DNA from: Phanerochaete sordida
Taxonomy: Eukaryota > Basidiomycota > Agaricomycetes > Polyporales > Phanerochaetaceae
Assembly: GCA_019973155.2 (NCBI GenBank)
Contig: BPQB01000003.1
Location: forward strand, 1 to 64,000
DNA: 64,000 bases
Reading direction: 5' to 3'
Made by a program: the position numbers and the translations under genes. Shown here piece by piece: positions 1 to 11,743 of this stretch (positions within the stretch are counted from its first letter, which is position 1; each line of letters begins with the position of its first letter). The notes below the pieces were generated by a model, which did no database searches, was not told the origin of the DNA, and worked only from the letters and a program-made list of their open reading frames with translations.

Positions 1-341
1 TATCCAGTCTGCAAACGCACTCAAGAGCACCGAAACAGCGGTAAGCAAGATCCGCCGGGATGCCGCGTCCGATTTATTCTGAAATCTAGTCTACAGGGCT
101 CTCCAGACGGCTGTGGAAAGGCATCCAATATCATACAAATGGTGGGTAAAACGCGAATGTAGGGTAAAAAGTGGCGGCCAAGCGTCCAGAACTGCAGAAT
201 GAATTTATAAATACCGTCCATGCACAAAGTCTGGTGAGGTGTCCGTAGGTGATATGACAAGGTGTCTTAGATGCTGGTTCCCGTGGTGTTTGTTGTAAAT
301 CCTGGAAGTCATCTTTAACACTCAGGCAGGGCACAGAACGA
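1..341. other. intergenic / 3' flank, no gene seen
   Basis: This stretch holds only short unrelated reading frames on both strands, none with recognisable similarity or splice continuity. It lies downstream of the rhomboid gene's stop codon on the minus strand, so it probably carries that gene's 3' UTR and terminator plus the flank of a neighbour outside the window. Confidence 0.5.
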
Positions 342-2357
342 TCACGAGAGCGTACCAGTTCTGTGAGATATCGTCAGTACCTCGCTCATGTCATCAAGTG
401 TTCAAAAACGTACCCTTGACAATGATTATTGGACGAGGTGGGGAAGCATGACAAGTAGCGGCACCAGGAACATGCTACAAAGGATAAGTGAGCCATCTGG
501 GAGCGTAGAACCCTAAATCTGACCCTACCTGCGTAGGGATCGCTCTTGTAGAAATTGCGAATTAGCACGACGAAGAGGACAATGGCGAGAGGAATCGCGG
601 CCAGCCTGAAGGCCCATACGACGATCCTGTGCCGTTTAGTAGTGCTGATAACAGGATAAAGCACCACTCCGACGAGGAGGCCCATAAGGAATCCTCCAAT
701 GTGCGCTGACAGACTTGCCTGAGCGTCGCTCGAGCCTGACAGGTTCGCAAAGACGTACCGAAATTGTCGACATCTGAAGGATAGAATTAGCAAAAATTCA
801 TCGCAGGACTGATGGAGCACGTACATGGGATATATCCGATTGCGATACCAACGACGAGTTCGACAACCATGAACACCAACTGAGTCGCAGTGAGTCCGCT
901 ATCGGGACCGAGTAAGGGCTATACTTACTTTCCGCACAGGACGATATTGGTATTGCCAATGGGCAACGAGGTCGACCCAAGCGACCTGCAAGATACTTCA
1001 GAAGGTGATCTTCCAGCGTGAGAGTGAACGTACCGCGACAGTGCCGAAAATCGCACCACTGGCCCCGATGGAGGGTGCGGCTACAAGAGCGAAATTTCCA
1101 CCCAAGACGTTACTGTCCATCCAATAAGCTCTCGCCAAGGCACACAAGCAGAAACTTCCATACCCGAATATACCAGCGGCAAGGTACAGTATGATGAAAC
1201 CGATCGACCCCATTTCCTTCTCGACCTGGATAAATCGCAGCATGAGCAGCGACCTCAGCTAATGGAGGTGTGAGTATACCTCTGCGGACGCCGTCAACTG
1301 TGCCAACATGTTGAGAAGGAAATGAATGATGCCAGCGTGAAGAAAGATCGGGGTGATGAACCTATGTGTACTATCAGTAGCAGGTCGAATGATGACGGCT
1401 CAGCGCGCCGACCTGAACCACTGGTCTGGGTCCTTTCCGTGGAATCCTCCAAACCCGCATACATCTTCGAGTGAGCAGAGCTGATCTGGAGGGTTCGCGG
1501 TGTCGTTCAAGCCTGAGAAGAGGTGAGTACACGCATACGCCCAGCACAAGCTTCATTAGTACATACAAGGGAAACGTGTGGACAGAGGCAATCCTGCGAC
1601 ATCTTTCATGCAGGGAGGGTAACGCGCACCCGCGTTGATGAGAGCACTTTGCGAGGGGCCAAGCATGGGATTGACGACGGGCTGGGCAGCACTTAGACAC
1701 GGTAGCTGCGGGCCCTGGCATTCACTTACATGGAATGAGATTGGCGTCCCTTGGTTCTTCGAGTTCAGGACGAGCTCGTATATGAGCACAGCGAGCATCA
1801 CAACAGCCAAGGTCCACGCTAGATAAAGGCTTAGCAGGAACGAGACGTGACGCATTGATTGCTGCGGACGCACAAACGAAGGGGTATCGCTGTCGGCCAA
1901 TACCCCGCTTCTTCTCGTCAATCCGTTGGTTGAGGGGTCTTTGACCAACACCGGCGTTTCTGAGGAACCGAGAAAAAGGCGTAGCCTTTTCTTGCACAGG
2001 TCGTGCGCGAGCTTCGTTATAGATGTCGTCGTCGGCATACTCTGGGGAGTGTTAGTGGTCGTCCGACAAATCACGTTCACCCCGAGTATACATGGACATA
2101 CCGAAGTTCTCATAATTCTTAGCCCCTCCTGCACCACCCTCCTTGTCCAATGAGACACGCTCGGGGTCGTCATAAAGAGTAGCGTTGGAAGGGCCAGCAT
2201 GATCGTAGAAGCCGTCCCCGTATGAGTGGTCGTGGTCTTCTCCGAGCGGGACACTCTCGCTCTGAAGTAAGTTGGCTGAGGAGTCGCCTCGCCGATGACC
2301 AGTCATCAGAGATTCGTGGCTGAATGGTTCGTCTTGAGGTTCGTGTTGGGAAGACAT
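342..2357 (-). CDS. rhomboid-family intramembrane serine protease
   Basis: This is a polytopic intramembrane protease of the S54 rhomboid family, expected to cleave transmembrane substrates in the Golgi, endosomes or plasma membrane. The first exon encodes a polar cytosolic N-terminus of about 100 residues beginning MSSQHEPQDEPF. It is followed by the first membrane segment (SLYLAWTLAVVMLAVLIYEL), a luminal Cys-containing loop (CGFGGFHGKDPDQWF) and the helix 2 motif HFLLNM near 1300. The catalytic serine motif GASGAIFG lies near 1060, and the catalytic histidine motif AHIGGFLMG near 690. After splicing the C-terminus reads CSWCRYLSCFPTSSNN followed by CQGTGTLS and a stop; a Cys-rich tail of this kind is usual in fungal rhomboids. 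I count about eight exons separated by roughly 50-nt introns. The catalytic dyad is intact, so activity is likely. The substrate is unknown. Confidence 0.9.
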
Positions 2358-2538
2358 CCGGAAGAGCAGAGGTATAAAGTAGACAAACGAGAGAGAGCAA
2401 GTGTGGTTAGCTTCCGCGAGGCGCGTCACCCAACGACATGCTGTGTTCTTTAGACGCTCTCATGCTAGGTCCGCGGGGTTACAAAAATGGTGATTGCGAT
2501 ACATCTTTCGTAGTGAGTACTTAGGGCGGTATAGCTGC

Positions 2539-4381
2539 CTAGTCATCGGTGAGAGGCAGACCCTCGCTCTCCTTCCACTTCGCCATCAAGGTATTGCTCG
2601 GCAGACCGAATGGATTAACCACCTTGCGTGCGACCTCGACGCCTGCAACTGGGAGCTCCTTCGTGCTGAGGAGGCCAAGCTATACGAGAAGTGTCAATGA
2701 GAATCTCGCTAGCACGCGGCCCTACGATTCACTATCTCACCTGAACAAGCGCAGATGCTTGGTCCCAATAGCTGTATAACGGTTTGAACGTCGACAATGG
2801 AGAGCGCGTTTGCTACGAGAGACTTACATGTGTCTGAGGAAGGCGTCGACAGTGAGCTACGCTCAAAGAGGAGACAATAAACTTACTCGAAAGTCAGCTT
2901 GTCCCCGCGGAATGCCACGACTCCGACGAGTGCGATTTCGAGAGGTTTCCCAGTAGGAGCTACGCCTGGCAAGAAATAATCGATCTCCTGCGGAGAGCAG
3001 TCAGCACCGGGTGCTTCGTGTCAGGGTATGTCTGACCGTGGTGTGTGTGCACTTGAAAATCATTTCGTCGATGATACGATCCGCACCAACTACAAGCATT
3101 CGATGAGCATGGTTATTCTATCGCGACAACCACACATTACCTGTTCTTGATATCGTGATGAGTTCTGTGTCGGGAGGCGTGACCTGCACCGAATAACAAC
3201 AGGTTAGAACTAGTATCTAGCATGTACAGTTGAGGGTGCGTAATGAACAAACATTCTCTTTCGTGAAGTGATACTGTCAAGCCACAACGTCAGCACGAGA
3301 AAGTCCCTGAGGGCAAGGAGCCCTAACCTTGTAAAAGCGGGCCAGTTCATCGTGACCGAGACCTCCAGTCATCGTAGGGATATGATTCACATATGGTGTA
3401 GCCACCTATGACGTTCAGCCCACCGTTCGGGTAAATAACGGTCGTCCACATACCATCGTAGACATTGTCTCTAGGAGAAAATGGCTCAGCACAGGCTGCG
3501 CAAGTCTAACAAAGGAAGCATACATACTCGAAGCATCTCGTTCGGCGAATTCCTGAACGACACTCCATCAGGACTTATATGTCTTGGGAAGCCGACGACA
3601 TACATAGTACGTGTGCATCTCCCACAGTTTCTCCAAGTCGTAGTGCGGGCCCAGGTGGCGTTTGAGCAGCTCGAGAGAACGAGTATAAGACAGGCCAACG
3701 GCAGATCGGAGGTACGAGTCCACGATGGTCGCTGCTGCTTGAAGCTGCAGTAAAGGAGGCAGGGTCGTGAAAGGGAAAGGCGGGTTCGCAGAAACCTTTG
3801 GGTAGGTTTGAACTGTCACCGGATTGAAGTCTGAGACCTCGATCTCGTAACCCGGATCGACAGAGTGTTTGACAATCGACGCATGCAGATCCTCCTGGCT
3901 TGAAGCCAGATGAACCAGAGTGCTGCAGGCTGTCAGCTTCAAAGACGGGTTCGAAAGGGCCAACGGACTCACGGCACAAGAGTCTTGTCCTTGCGATGTA
4001 TGAGTAGCTCGTCACCAGTTGCGATAGATGGACAGAAATGGACAGCGGCCTGAGGCAATCTCGTACTAGGCGCTGCGCTGAGCAAGGAGGAGGCGGAATA
4101 CTTGAGGCCGTAGGTCAAGATTGCCCAGCCTCGAGGCCCATCACCAACGGCCTTGGAGATTTCTACCGCAGTGTCTGCTGCCTGAGAGAGGGAGAAGATG
4201 TGCGCGACGTCATACCCCTCTTCAGCAAGCTGAACGTCGTGCCTAGTCAGTGTCGTGTACTACGTTAGTCGAGATTTGACTCAACCTGCTTGCACCACCC
4301 AGACTGATCTTCCGGACACAGGATGACCAGCAGCGAAGGCTTCGACACGGCTGCCACTGCATTCTTGTAGACGAACGACAT
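2539..4381 (-). CDS. dienelactone hydrolase-like protein with C-terminal SnoaL-like domain
   Basis: The spliced product starts MSFVYKNAVAAVSKPSLLVI and continues through PEDQSG into HDVQLAEEGYDVAHI, which resembles the first strand region of dienelactone hydrolases (carboxymethylenebutenolidases). The joint uses a GTGGTG donor and an ACTAG acceptor with a good CTAAC branch point. The C-terminal half is the better conserved part: LEKLWEMHTYYEF, then VNHIPTMTGGLGHDELARFY, LPGVAPTGKPLEI and YWDQASALVQLGLL. This is the NTF2-fold/SnoaL-like module usually found behind this hydrolase domain in fungi. The region where the nucleophile motif (GxCxGG) should lie reads ILTYGL, so the catalytic cysteine appears to be missing. 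Function is therefore uncertain; the protein may be a binding protein or an altered enzyme. The stop is TAG at 2539-2541 after GLPLTDD. There are six or more short introns. Confidence 0.72.
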
Positions 4382-5006
4382 TGCCGTTTCTTGTGAGGTA
4401 CCTGTCAACTCTGATGCGACGGAGTGAAAGTGCTCGGACTCGAGGGGAAGATATCGCTGCACATATATGTGCACCACGTTGTCGTGAGACTCCGAGATCA
4501 GACTTGGTCAGGGGGCTATCACCAGAGGCCCACTGCGCGCCCCCGCGCAGCGGCGAGGCGGTGAACTCGGCATTGCCAGATCGCTGATAGTTCGCGAGAG
4601 CTGAGAGACAATGGTGCCAAGTGAGAAGCTGCCACAAGTCTCGCCAGCGCGCCAGCTCCGGCAGCGCGCTTAAAGTCAATAGCATGAAACCGTGGACCTG
4701 GCGAAACTGGATGCTCACTGCTTTCCATGTTTCGAACGTCGATTCTTCCGATCAGTAGTCTAGCTGTTGTGACATTTGTTCTTTCTTTCTCAATTTACAG
4801 CAGATAGGGCACCTTGTATGTAATATAAATACCGTCTCCTGTGAGTCCTTCCGAGCGCTCCCAATGAGATTCGAGATGTACTGAAATCGCGACAGCATTT
4901 GACGGCACATGTAGACGTCGGCAGAACGGGCACGATGCTAGGTCTATGCCCGTGGTGAATACGGTACTTCGAAGGCTGGGGATACAGTGAGGGTATCGGC
5001 AGAGGA
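4382..5006. other. intergenic, promoter of the SnoaL gene and 3' end of the ankyrin-DIL gene
   Basis: No convincing gene was found here. The minus-strand frames between 4519 and 4728 are open but show no similarity and no clean splice into the downstream gene; they could be 5' UTR. The stretch next to 5006 should be the 3' UTR of the ankyrin-DIL gene. Confidence 0.45.
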
Positions 5007-8000
5007 TCAGCTTGTCGTCGTCGTCGGTGCCGGCTCTGTGGGTTGACCCATGGGTACATCGCTAGGTGCATCGATTGGGGTGGCCCCTGTACTTTGCCGC
5101 CCCCGGTTGCGCGGAAGCCGGCTGCTAGTCAGAGGCGTGAGGCGTAGGGTCATCTTGCCATCTTCTGCAAGAGATTCTTCTTCACCGGGGGCGTATGCCG
5201 GCGGTGGACCCTTCTCTTCCTCTTCGTCGAATTCTACAGGACGATACCATCGTGCGGTGGAAGGGGCGCCATCGATCCACTGCAGTGTACGGATCTCGAC
5301 TTCCCGCAGTTTGCGCGTCCGCAGCCTCCAGGCGAGTGCTTCACTTGCCCGGTGACTTGCTCGACTAGAGCTTCGCACAGCGGTTTCTGCCACTAGAGAG
5401 TCGCTCCGCAGTCTGGTCTGTGGCATCACGGTCTTCGCCGGGGCAGCGCCGAGTAGACGAGGATCCGAGGGTAGCAGGAGGGGTAACATATGTCGCGAGT
5501 CCATTAGCTCGCCTAGAGCCTCAGGCGCAGGCGGGGGCTCCCACGATGACTTCTCTCGGGTGCGATCGAACAGAGCGTCGATTCCACGCTGTGCACCGGA
5601 ATACTCAGCGGAAGGGGATGGCGGTGTGCTGTCAAAGTAGCTGCCATTTAGCGACGGCGTGTCCTCCGTGCGCTCGCGTTCTCGCTCGCCCATCTAACGA
5701 TCGATGCTGAGTAGCGAGCCTAGGGTAGAAAAAGGTAAATGGCTCACCTCCCGACGTAATGCCTCAACCCCCATCTTCACCCGGTGTCTCTCCCAATCCT
5801 TTTGCAGCTGCGCCAGGTATTGAGTACACTCCTCGGTCATGCGACCTTCATTGACTTCGTACTTGTAGTCACGGACGGCGCGACGCATCTATTGAAAAAG
5901 GTCAGCCCCTAGGTCATGTCCGCCACGCAATGTATTCACCTGAAGTGGGTTAATATGCCGCATGGTCTGGATGGTAGCGATGAGATCGGCGAATTCGGTG
6001 ATTGACGAAGAACACTGCATATTAGCGGCGTCCGTTAGCAGCGTAAAAGTCCGGTAGCAAGCACTGCGCACTTGGAGCCAGTTCAATAAATCCTTTACCG
6101 GAGCAAAATGGGCTCCGACGCCCCGTGGAAGTTCCATTGTGCTGATCCATTCGTCGATCACGCCAATGTTCATGCTAATTTGCACCGCTCTCGAACTGAT
6201 ATGGGGCCAAGAGAGATGAGTGTATCGTTTACGAGATAGGATTGCCGACATACCGGCAGAGAAACTTCTTCCGCGTGAGTATGCGGTTAAAAACTTCGCC
6301 TGTAGAAGCGTTGAGTCTAACTCATGAGTACTCAGCCACGCAAATCGACTCACAAGCAGCCCAGTACGTGACCTGCGACCAGAGCTGTACGATCAATGAC
6401 GGGTTGATGTCCGCCAGCGTGAGTAGCGTATGCAACGCGGTCATGAAAGACGTGACGTCGTGTGGTGATACTGCTGGAGGAGCATCGTTTGCGACAACAG
6501 AACCCAGTGCCCCGGACGGCGGTCGTGAGCGGCCAAACGTTTGCCGAAGGGAGGCAAACTTGGCTTGAGCGGTACTTGGGGGAGTAGGTGGTCGGCTCTG
6601 CTCTGCAGAATTGGGGGTTACGGTGCTCTTGATGACCGGAGAGCCCGGTGCCGGCGAACTAGATAATGGTGCAGGTTTCTTCTTGCTGGACTGGAATGTT
6701 CTGAGAATGGACCATTCAGACTCGAATTGAACCGAGTCGAATTCGTTGGATAATGGAGAATACTCTAGGAAGGCTGCATCGAGCATCCCGTCTATTCTTC
6801 GCTCAGCGAAGCGAATTATGAAAACTGGATGGAGTGATTAGCCTACGCCGTTATGTGAGAACCACAATTCTTACCGAAGACAGAGTTGAGAATCTCCTCT
6901 ATCAGAGTGTATGAGCCCAACATCTCACAAGTTTCCTTCAGAGCCTCGTCACAGCGCATGAGGTGTAGCCAAACAGTGACGTTATACAGCCAGAACACAA
7001 GACAGCTGAGATCATCGCCTCGATTCTGGGAGGATGCGACATAAATAATTGAGAGATGAGGAAGGGGAGCTGACTCACGAAGAACGTGTCTTCTATGGCA
7101 TCTGTAGCTCCGATGACTAGGTCTTCCAGCCAATGATCGTCGCAGTTGAGGCATGCGAAACGGGAGAGCATATATAGAGCATTTGCGGGTTCCGCATTCT
7201 TCATTCTTGGCTTGAAGTCGATGATGAGAGTTTGGAAGATGTCCGGTAACGAATGAGGCGCGAAGACCAGCATTGACGTGTAATCCGGAGAAGGGGTCTA
7301 CGAAGGTAAGGCCATCACCCTTCCGGCACGCGTTTGAAGTGAGCGAGAGACTCACAAATATCTTCTCTTCATCTGGCATAGCTTCATCCTCGTCGTCTGA
7401 AGTGTCGCTGAAGGAATCGGCGTCTGCGTCTCCCCACCAGGCTGGTCCAACGTCGAGGATCCTCCCCACACTCTCCTGGAGCGCTATAAATTTGGAAAAC
7501 AACTCCATTTTCCTCTCGTCTGCACGGCGGCGCTCCTCCATCCGCCCGCCTGTCCAGCCTTGCTCACGCATGGCTTCTTCTAGGAGTACGCGCATGTCTT
7601 CGCGTCCGGGCATGAGAGTGTGCGCAGTTACGATGTCCAAGGCGGTAAGGTTACGGCGTGTAGTAGCAAATGGCGAGCAGCCATGGGTAAGCAGATGGGA
7701 GACTAGGGTAGGAGGGGCCAGCAGCGCGGCATGGTGGAGTGAAATCCAGCCAGCTAGGAGAGTCTTGTGAAGTAGGTCGCGCGGTATTAAGCATTGAGCA
7801 CGAACCTTGGTCGGGCAGAGTAACGTCAGCACCCTCAGCAATCAGGAGCCTGACGCATTCCTCTCTCTTCACGTCTCTGTCGCTTCCAGAGCCAAAGCCC
7901 AGGATGGTGGTGCTGATCAAGCCTAGGCCGTCCTCGTCCTGCTTGCCAAGATCAAGGAAAGGCTGCGCATGGGGATCTGAGAGCAAGTATGACAGTAGAG

Positions 8001-8178
8001 TGAGGTCGCCAAAGACACATGCGCGTGTGAGACAGTGGTTCACGAGCTCAGTCTTCTGACCGGGTGACAGCCCAACGTTTGGCGAGAGCAGGTGCGAGAG
8101 CAGGGATGGCGTGGGGTACAAGGGCTGCAGGTCCGGCTCTACGGTGAGATCAATCCCGTTGAGCGACGTAGATGCCAT
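5007..8178 (-). CDS. ankyrin-repeat and DIL (dilute) domain protein
   Basis: The N-terminus (MASTSLNGIDLTVEP) leads into ankyrin-type repeats: NHCLTRACVFGDLTLLSYLL, then ECVRLLIAEGADVTLPDQ and WISLHHAALLAPPTLVSHLL. An acidic linker follows (SFSDTSDDEDEAMPDEEK). The second half matches the DIL domain of class V myosin tails: ALYMLSRFACLNCDDHWLED, then CLVFWLYNVTVWLHLMRCD and LLTLADINPSLIVQLWSQVT, then TYWAACE and ISMNIGVIDEWI. The last exon is a Ser/Pro-rich tail that ends TEPAPTTTTS. No myosin motor or IQ motifs are present, so this is a stand-alone DIL adaptor fused to ankyrin repeats. Such proteins are known in fungi but poorly characterised; a role in vesicle or polarity-linked cargo binding is inference. 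About seven or eight exons are visible. The start at 8178 is the first ATG of the open frame and faces RRP15 head-to-head. Confidence 0.85.
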
Positions 8179-8520
8179 CTGCCGGGATGGTTGTCGGTCG
8201 CAGAGGCTCCGGACGCGAGGAATGTGGGGTCGATGAATGACCAGACACGGTAGTGAAGGAGACGCTGCAGTACCGCACGTTTCAGCGCAACCTGCAGGGT
8301 CAGCTTCAGACAGACAATCGTGCGCAAGGTGTGCGACATACAGTCTCCACGATGTAGGACCGAGTCAAGGTATGGATGACAATCTGACCCGTCAGCCGCA
8401 GGAGCCTGAAGGTGGTCAACTCGAGACTCCCTGTTACGGACGCAATTGGCCTATTATGGGCGTCTAACTCTGTTTTACCTCCTCTCTCTCCTCCTCCTCG
8501 CTGCTTTTGTATAATTTCTC
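8179..8520. promoter_or_regulatory. shared divergent promoter, ankyrin-DIL / RRP15
   Basis: This 342-bp interval separates two start codons on opposite strands, so it must carry both promoters. The 50 bases before the RRP15 ATG are pyrimidine-rich on the plus strand (ttttacctcctctctctcct), a usual core-promoter and 5' UTR feature of fungal genes. No canonical TATA box was evident. Confidence 0.55.
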
Positions 8521-9350
8521 ATGCCGCCAGCCAAGAAGCAACGTCGGGCTTCGGATGACGAGTCTGAGGTCGAAGGGGCGCGAGGCAGCGACATCTCCAG
8601 AGATGCTGGTTCTGAAGACGAGCGGTATGGTGACTTCTCGGGCCCTGAATCTTCTGGCGGTGAAGGAAGCGACTCGCCAGACACCGAAGATGAAATCGCG
8701 GACGCGAAACGGCCAAAGTCGAAGCAGACCCTCAAGCGGAAGCGTCGAGCCACCGACGCCACACGCTTTGGTGCTACGTTACAGTTCCTGCTGAGCACCG
8801 ACGCGCCATCTGCTCAACCACTCTCCCTCAAGCCCTCGATCGCTCGGAAACGCAACGATGAAAAACTCGAGGCGAAGGGCAAGAAGGTGCTACTGATAGA
8901 GAGGAAAGAGAAAGAAGAGAAGGGTCGTATAAAAGATGCTATCGGTGGTTGGGGAGGTGAAGGCGAGCGAGCGTTGAGAAAGGTTGCACAACGCGGAGGT
9001 ACGTCGTCATTCTTTCTCCTTCCGCTCTCCAACGAATTCATGTCTGTTATAGTTATCAAGCTATTCAATGTTATCCAGCAAGCTCAAGCGCAAGTTACTG
9101 CCGCCGAAGAAGGCTTGAAGGCGCAGAGAGGCTCAGGCAAACCTACTCTTGCTGCCCCTTCTCTGGCAAAGGGCAAGGGCAAGGGCAAGAAGAAAGAAAA
9201 GCAAGCAGGCAACCTTCTGGGCCGTCCTTCAGAAGGTGCGATCGCCTTCCTCTGTAACTCTATCTGGGCTAATGTCAAGGCACAGCTCTCGTTGGCGAAG
9301 ATGATTTCCTCAACAGCATACGATCAGGAGAGATCGTAGCGAAGTCGTAG
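8521..9350 (+). CDS. RRP15: ribosomal RNA processing protein 15 (Rrp15)
   Basis: Rrp15 is a nucleolar factor needed for 60S subunit maturation (27S pre-rRNA processing). The N-terminus is basic then acidic, beginning MPPAKKQRRASDDESEVEGA, with KRKRRATDATRFGATLQFLL and a long lysine-rich segment. The conserved core GVIKLFNVIQQAQAQV forms only after removing a 54-nt intron at 8999-9052. A GGGCAA repeat near 9170 encodes a KGKGKGKKK stretch. A second intron at 9236-9285 joins PSEA to LVGEDDFLNSIRSGEIVAKS and a TAG stop at 9348-9350. This matches the family's conserved C-terminal end, whereas reading straight through the intron would give an unrelated tail. Three exons in all. The gene shares a divergent promoter with the ankyrin-DIL gene. 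Confidence 0.9.
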
Positions 9351-9736
9351 CAAGGCTGAGCTCGATCTTTATGCAGCTCTGTGTCGCACAATACTCGCAT
9401 GTCCTGTAACAGCAGGTTTCATGAAATACTTCTCGCTGTGACTTGGTGGCAGTACTGTACTTGCACTTTGCACACCTCGACGGACGATCACAGCGCCGCG
9501 GACCTGGTCGTATGATACATGCCTGTGATTTATGTTTCTGTCCTTTCCCGCTGTATGTACTGTATCGCTGCCACTCCGTACTTTCATCTTGCTGTATCAC
9601 TGCTACTCCGTACTCTCATCTCTGAGGTGACACGCCCGGCGCTTTTGCGCGCGTCTACACGGCCGAGTCTGTTTGTGTCTGCCCTAAACTAAAGGTTTTC
9701 CATAAAGTTCCTCGGACTCGCTTTCTTGAAGGTCCT
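9351..9736. other. intergenic between RRP15 and GID8
   Basis: This should hold the RRP15 3' UTR and the GID8 promoter. A GC-rich block (cccggcgcttttgcgcgcgt) lies around 9633-9652. No further gene is visible; the minus-strand frames here are short and unsupported. Confidence 0.4.
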
Positions 9737-10823
9737 ATGGTCAGTATGCTTGTCTTCCGCCACGCAGGACATCCGCGCTCATCTGTAGCAACTAAAGCAG
9801 CCATCAACGAAGATCTCTATTCGTCAAGAGGAATGGGAGAGACGTCTACATGACGTGAATGTCACGAAACAGTGAGTGCCCCGTCCTTCCACCATCCGCT
9901 TCCACTAGGATGAAAAACATCATTGGGAATCTCGCTGAGAAACCGTGATGAGATACAAATGTATTGCATGTATTACCTGATCTCCGCTTGTCTTTGACTG
10001 CCGTCTCAGAGTTTTCGCTGACGAAGCCTTACGTCCGCAGTGATCTGAACCGTCTTGTGATGGACTATCTCGTCATCGAGGGCTTCAAGTCGGCCGCCGA
10101 GGAGTTCAGTCGAGAATCTGGACTAGTCGCACCAGTGGACTTGGACAGCATCGAGAGTCGAATGAACATTCGGGAGGCGCTGCAGCGTGGAGATGTTGGG
10201 GAAGCTATTGCGCGTGTCAATGACTTGAACCCCGAGGTGAGTACTTGATATGCCTTATGTCGCTGGTAGAGGGGACGAAAGGATTATAACCTTCATGCAC
10301 CACTCTCAGACCTTCGGGTCGGTGATGATACTCTACACACCAAACTTCAGTCTTCAATATGATCTCTCCTCTATCCGCCAGTCTTTGTGGTCTATGTGCT
10401 GACGACTTGTAGATTCTAGACACAAACCCGGCCTTGTACTTCCGGCTCCAACAGCAGAAGCTCATAGAGTACATTCGTCAAGGGAAGATTGCCGACGCTC
10501 TCGACTTTGCACAGGCCGAGCTTGCGCCTCGTGGTGAGGAGAGCCCGGAGTTTCTGGCTGAACTCGAGAAGACGATGGCGCTGCTCGCGTTCGAGTCGTC
10601 GCCGTCAGCTCCACAGTCTATCTTGGAACTGCTGTCGCCGGCTCAACGGCTGAAGACGGCAGGTGAGGTCAATGCGGCTATTCTCGAGAGCCTCAGCCAG
10701 GGGGCGGACGCGAAGCTCGTCGGATTGCTGAAGCTGCTCTGCTGGGGCGAGACGATGTTGGAGGAGAAGGCGGACTTCCCAAAGCTGGATCTCACGGAGG
10801 GGACGTTTGCGAAGCCTCGTTGA
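9737..10823 (+). CDS. GID8: GID/CTLH ubiquitin ligase subunit Gid8 (TWA1), LisH-CTLH protein
   Basis: Gid8 is a scaffold subunit of the GID/CTLH E3 ligase that marks gluconeogenic enzymes for degradation when glucose returns. The spliced N-terminal exon reads IRQEEWERRLHDVNVTKH and joins to DLNRLVMDYLVIEGFKSAAE, the LisH motif. The CTLH region follows (REALQRGDVGEAIARVNDLN then LYFRLQQQKLIEYIRQGK). The CRA-type helical end runs through QAELAPRGEESPEFL to KLLCWGETMLEEKADFP and stops after TFAKPR. Exon joints around 9870-10033 and 10238-10412 preserve the frame. The precise start is uncertain: I favour the ATG at 9737 followed by an intron to about 9788, since the open frame upstream of the LisH exon is closed by a stop. 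Confidence 0.88.
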
Positions 10824-11743
10824 CGTTGTATTTTACCATTCGCAGTCTTATGTGTGTCTCCATTCGTGTATATTACTGTACATTCTTGCATCTGGAATCT
10901 GGAAGGGCTCGATTTTCTGTCAAGGCTGGGCTGCGCGTACGTCGACGACGGCGTCTTGTGCTGGTGACCACATGAAGAGCTGCCACGGCAGGGCCACAGG
11001 TACGTAAAAGAGCCGAGCGTACCGCCGTGTGACTGCAAAGCCGGGAGGGCGGCACACGACAGCGTGCAAAGCGCGGATGGGCTTCTCGGAAGACCGGAGA
11101 GAACGGAGAAGGGGCGAGCTGGGTAGCCGCCCGGGCCTGGCATCGGACGGAGAAAGCGGCAGGGGGCGATGGCTCGGTGACTGGCGATTGTCTGGGGGCA
11201 GCCTCGCGGCACCCACGAGCAGGGGCGAGGCGTTGCACCGTGGCCGTGGCGTGCAGGCGATAGACGCGAGCGGGGAGCCCTGTGCAGCGGAGGCGGGGCG
11301 ATGCAGACGGGATATGAAAGCGAGAAGGGTTCGATTCGAACGATGAGCGCGATATGAACGCTGTGGATGGGCCGATGGGGGACAAGGCATCTGCTCGCGG
11401 GGACGGAGGTCGTTGTCGGAGTGCCAGAGGGCTCGCACGGTCGGTGGTAACGTGCATCCGCCGGCACCCTTGATGTTAGCGCCCGCACGCCCTTTCGTCT
11501 GCTTTGGGCGTCGTCTCGTCGCGTTGGCCGACTCTCTGTTCCACTCCTCGCTGCGGCCTACCGTCCCCTCGCCATCTCGACCGCCAGTCCCACTCGAGCC
11601 CCTCCTCTCGAGGGCCGCGCACACAGGTCGAAGGCGCCCCTCGTCGTCTGTCTTTTTCCTTCTCTTTCTGTCCGACGGCAGCTTCACGCCATTCATCGTG
11701 CCCGCACCCTGCCTCCGTCTCTTGAGTCCATATCACCATCGCC
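10824..11743 (+). promoter_or_regulatory. long GC-rich leader/promoter upstream of BCK1-like gene
   Basis: This 920-bp gap carries no supported gene. It is GC-rich, which leaves long stop-free stretches on the minus strand that have no family similarity. From about 11490 to 11743 the plus strand is strongly C/T-biased, including ctttttccttctctttctgt near 11651-11670, as expected for a transcription start region and 5' UTR of a fungal gene. ATG triplets occur upstream, so upstream ORFs in a long leader are possible. Confidence 0.45.

Noticed and set aside
9286..9339. RRP15 C-terminus reading AKMISSTAYDQERS
   Set aside because: This is the wrong frame after an unspliced intron. Removing 9236-9285 gives GEDDFLNSIRSGEIVAKS, the family's conserved end.
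11325..11345. tRNA B-box-like sequence (ggttcgattcgaac)
   Set aside because: The bases flanking the TTCGATT loop cannot form a T-arm stem, and no acceptor stem, D-arm or A-box is found at the right distance.
10643..11488. 281-codon minus-strand frame over the GID8 end and the BCK1 leader
   Set aside because: GC-rich sequence lacks stops by chance. The translation is Pro/Arg/Ser-rich with no family similarity and overlaps the GID8 coding region on the other strand.
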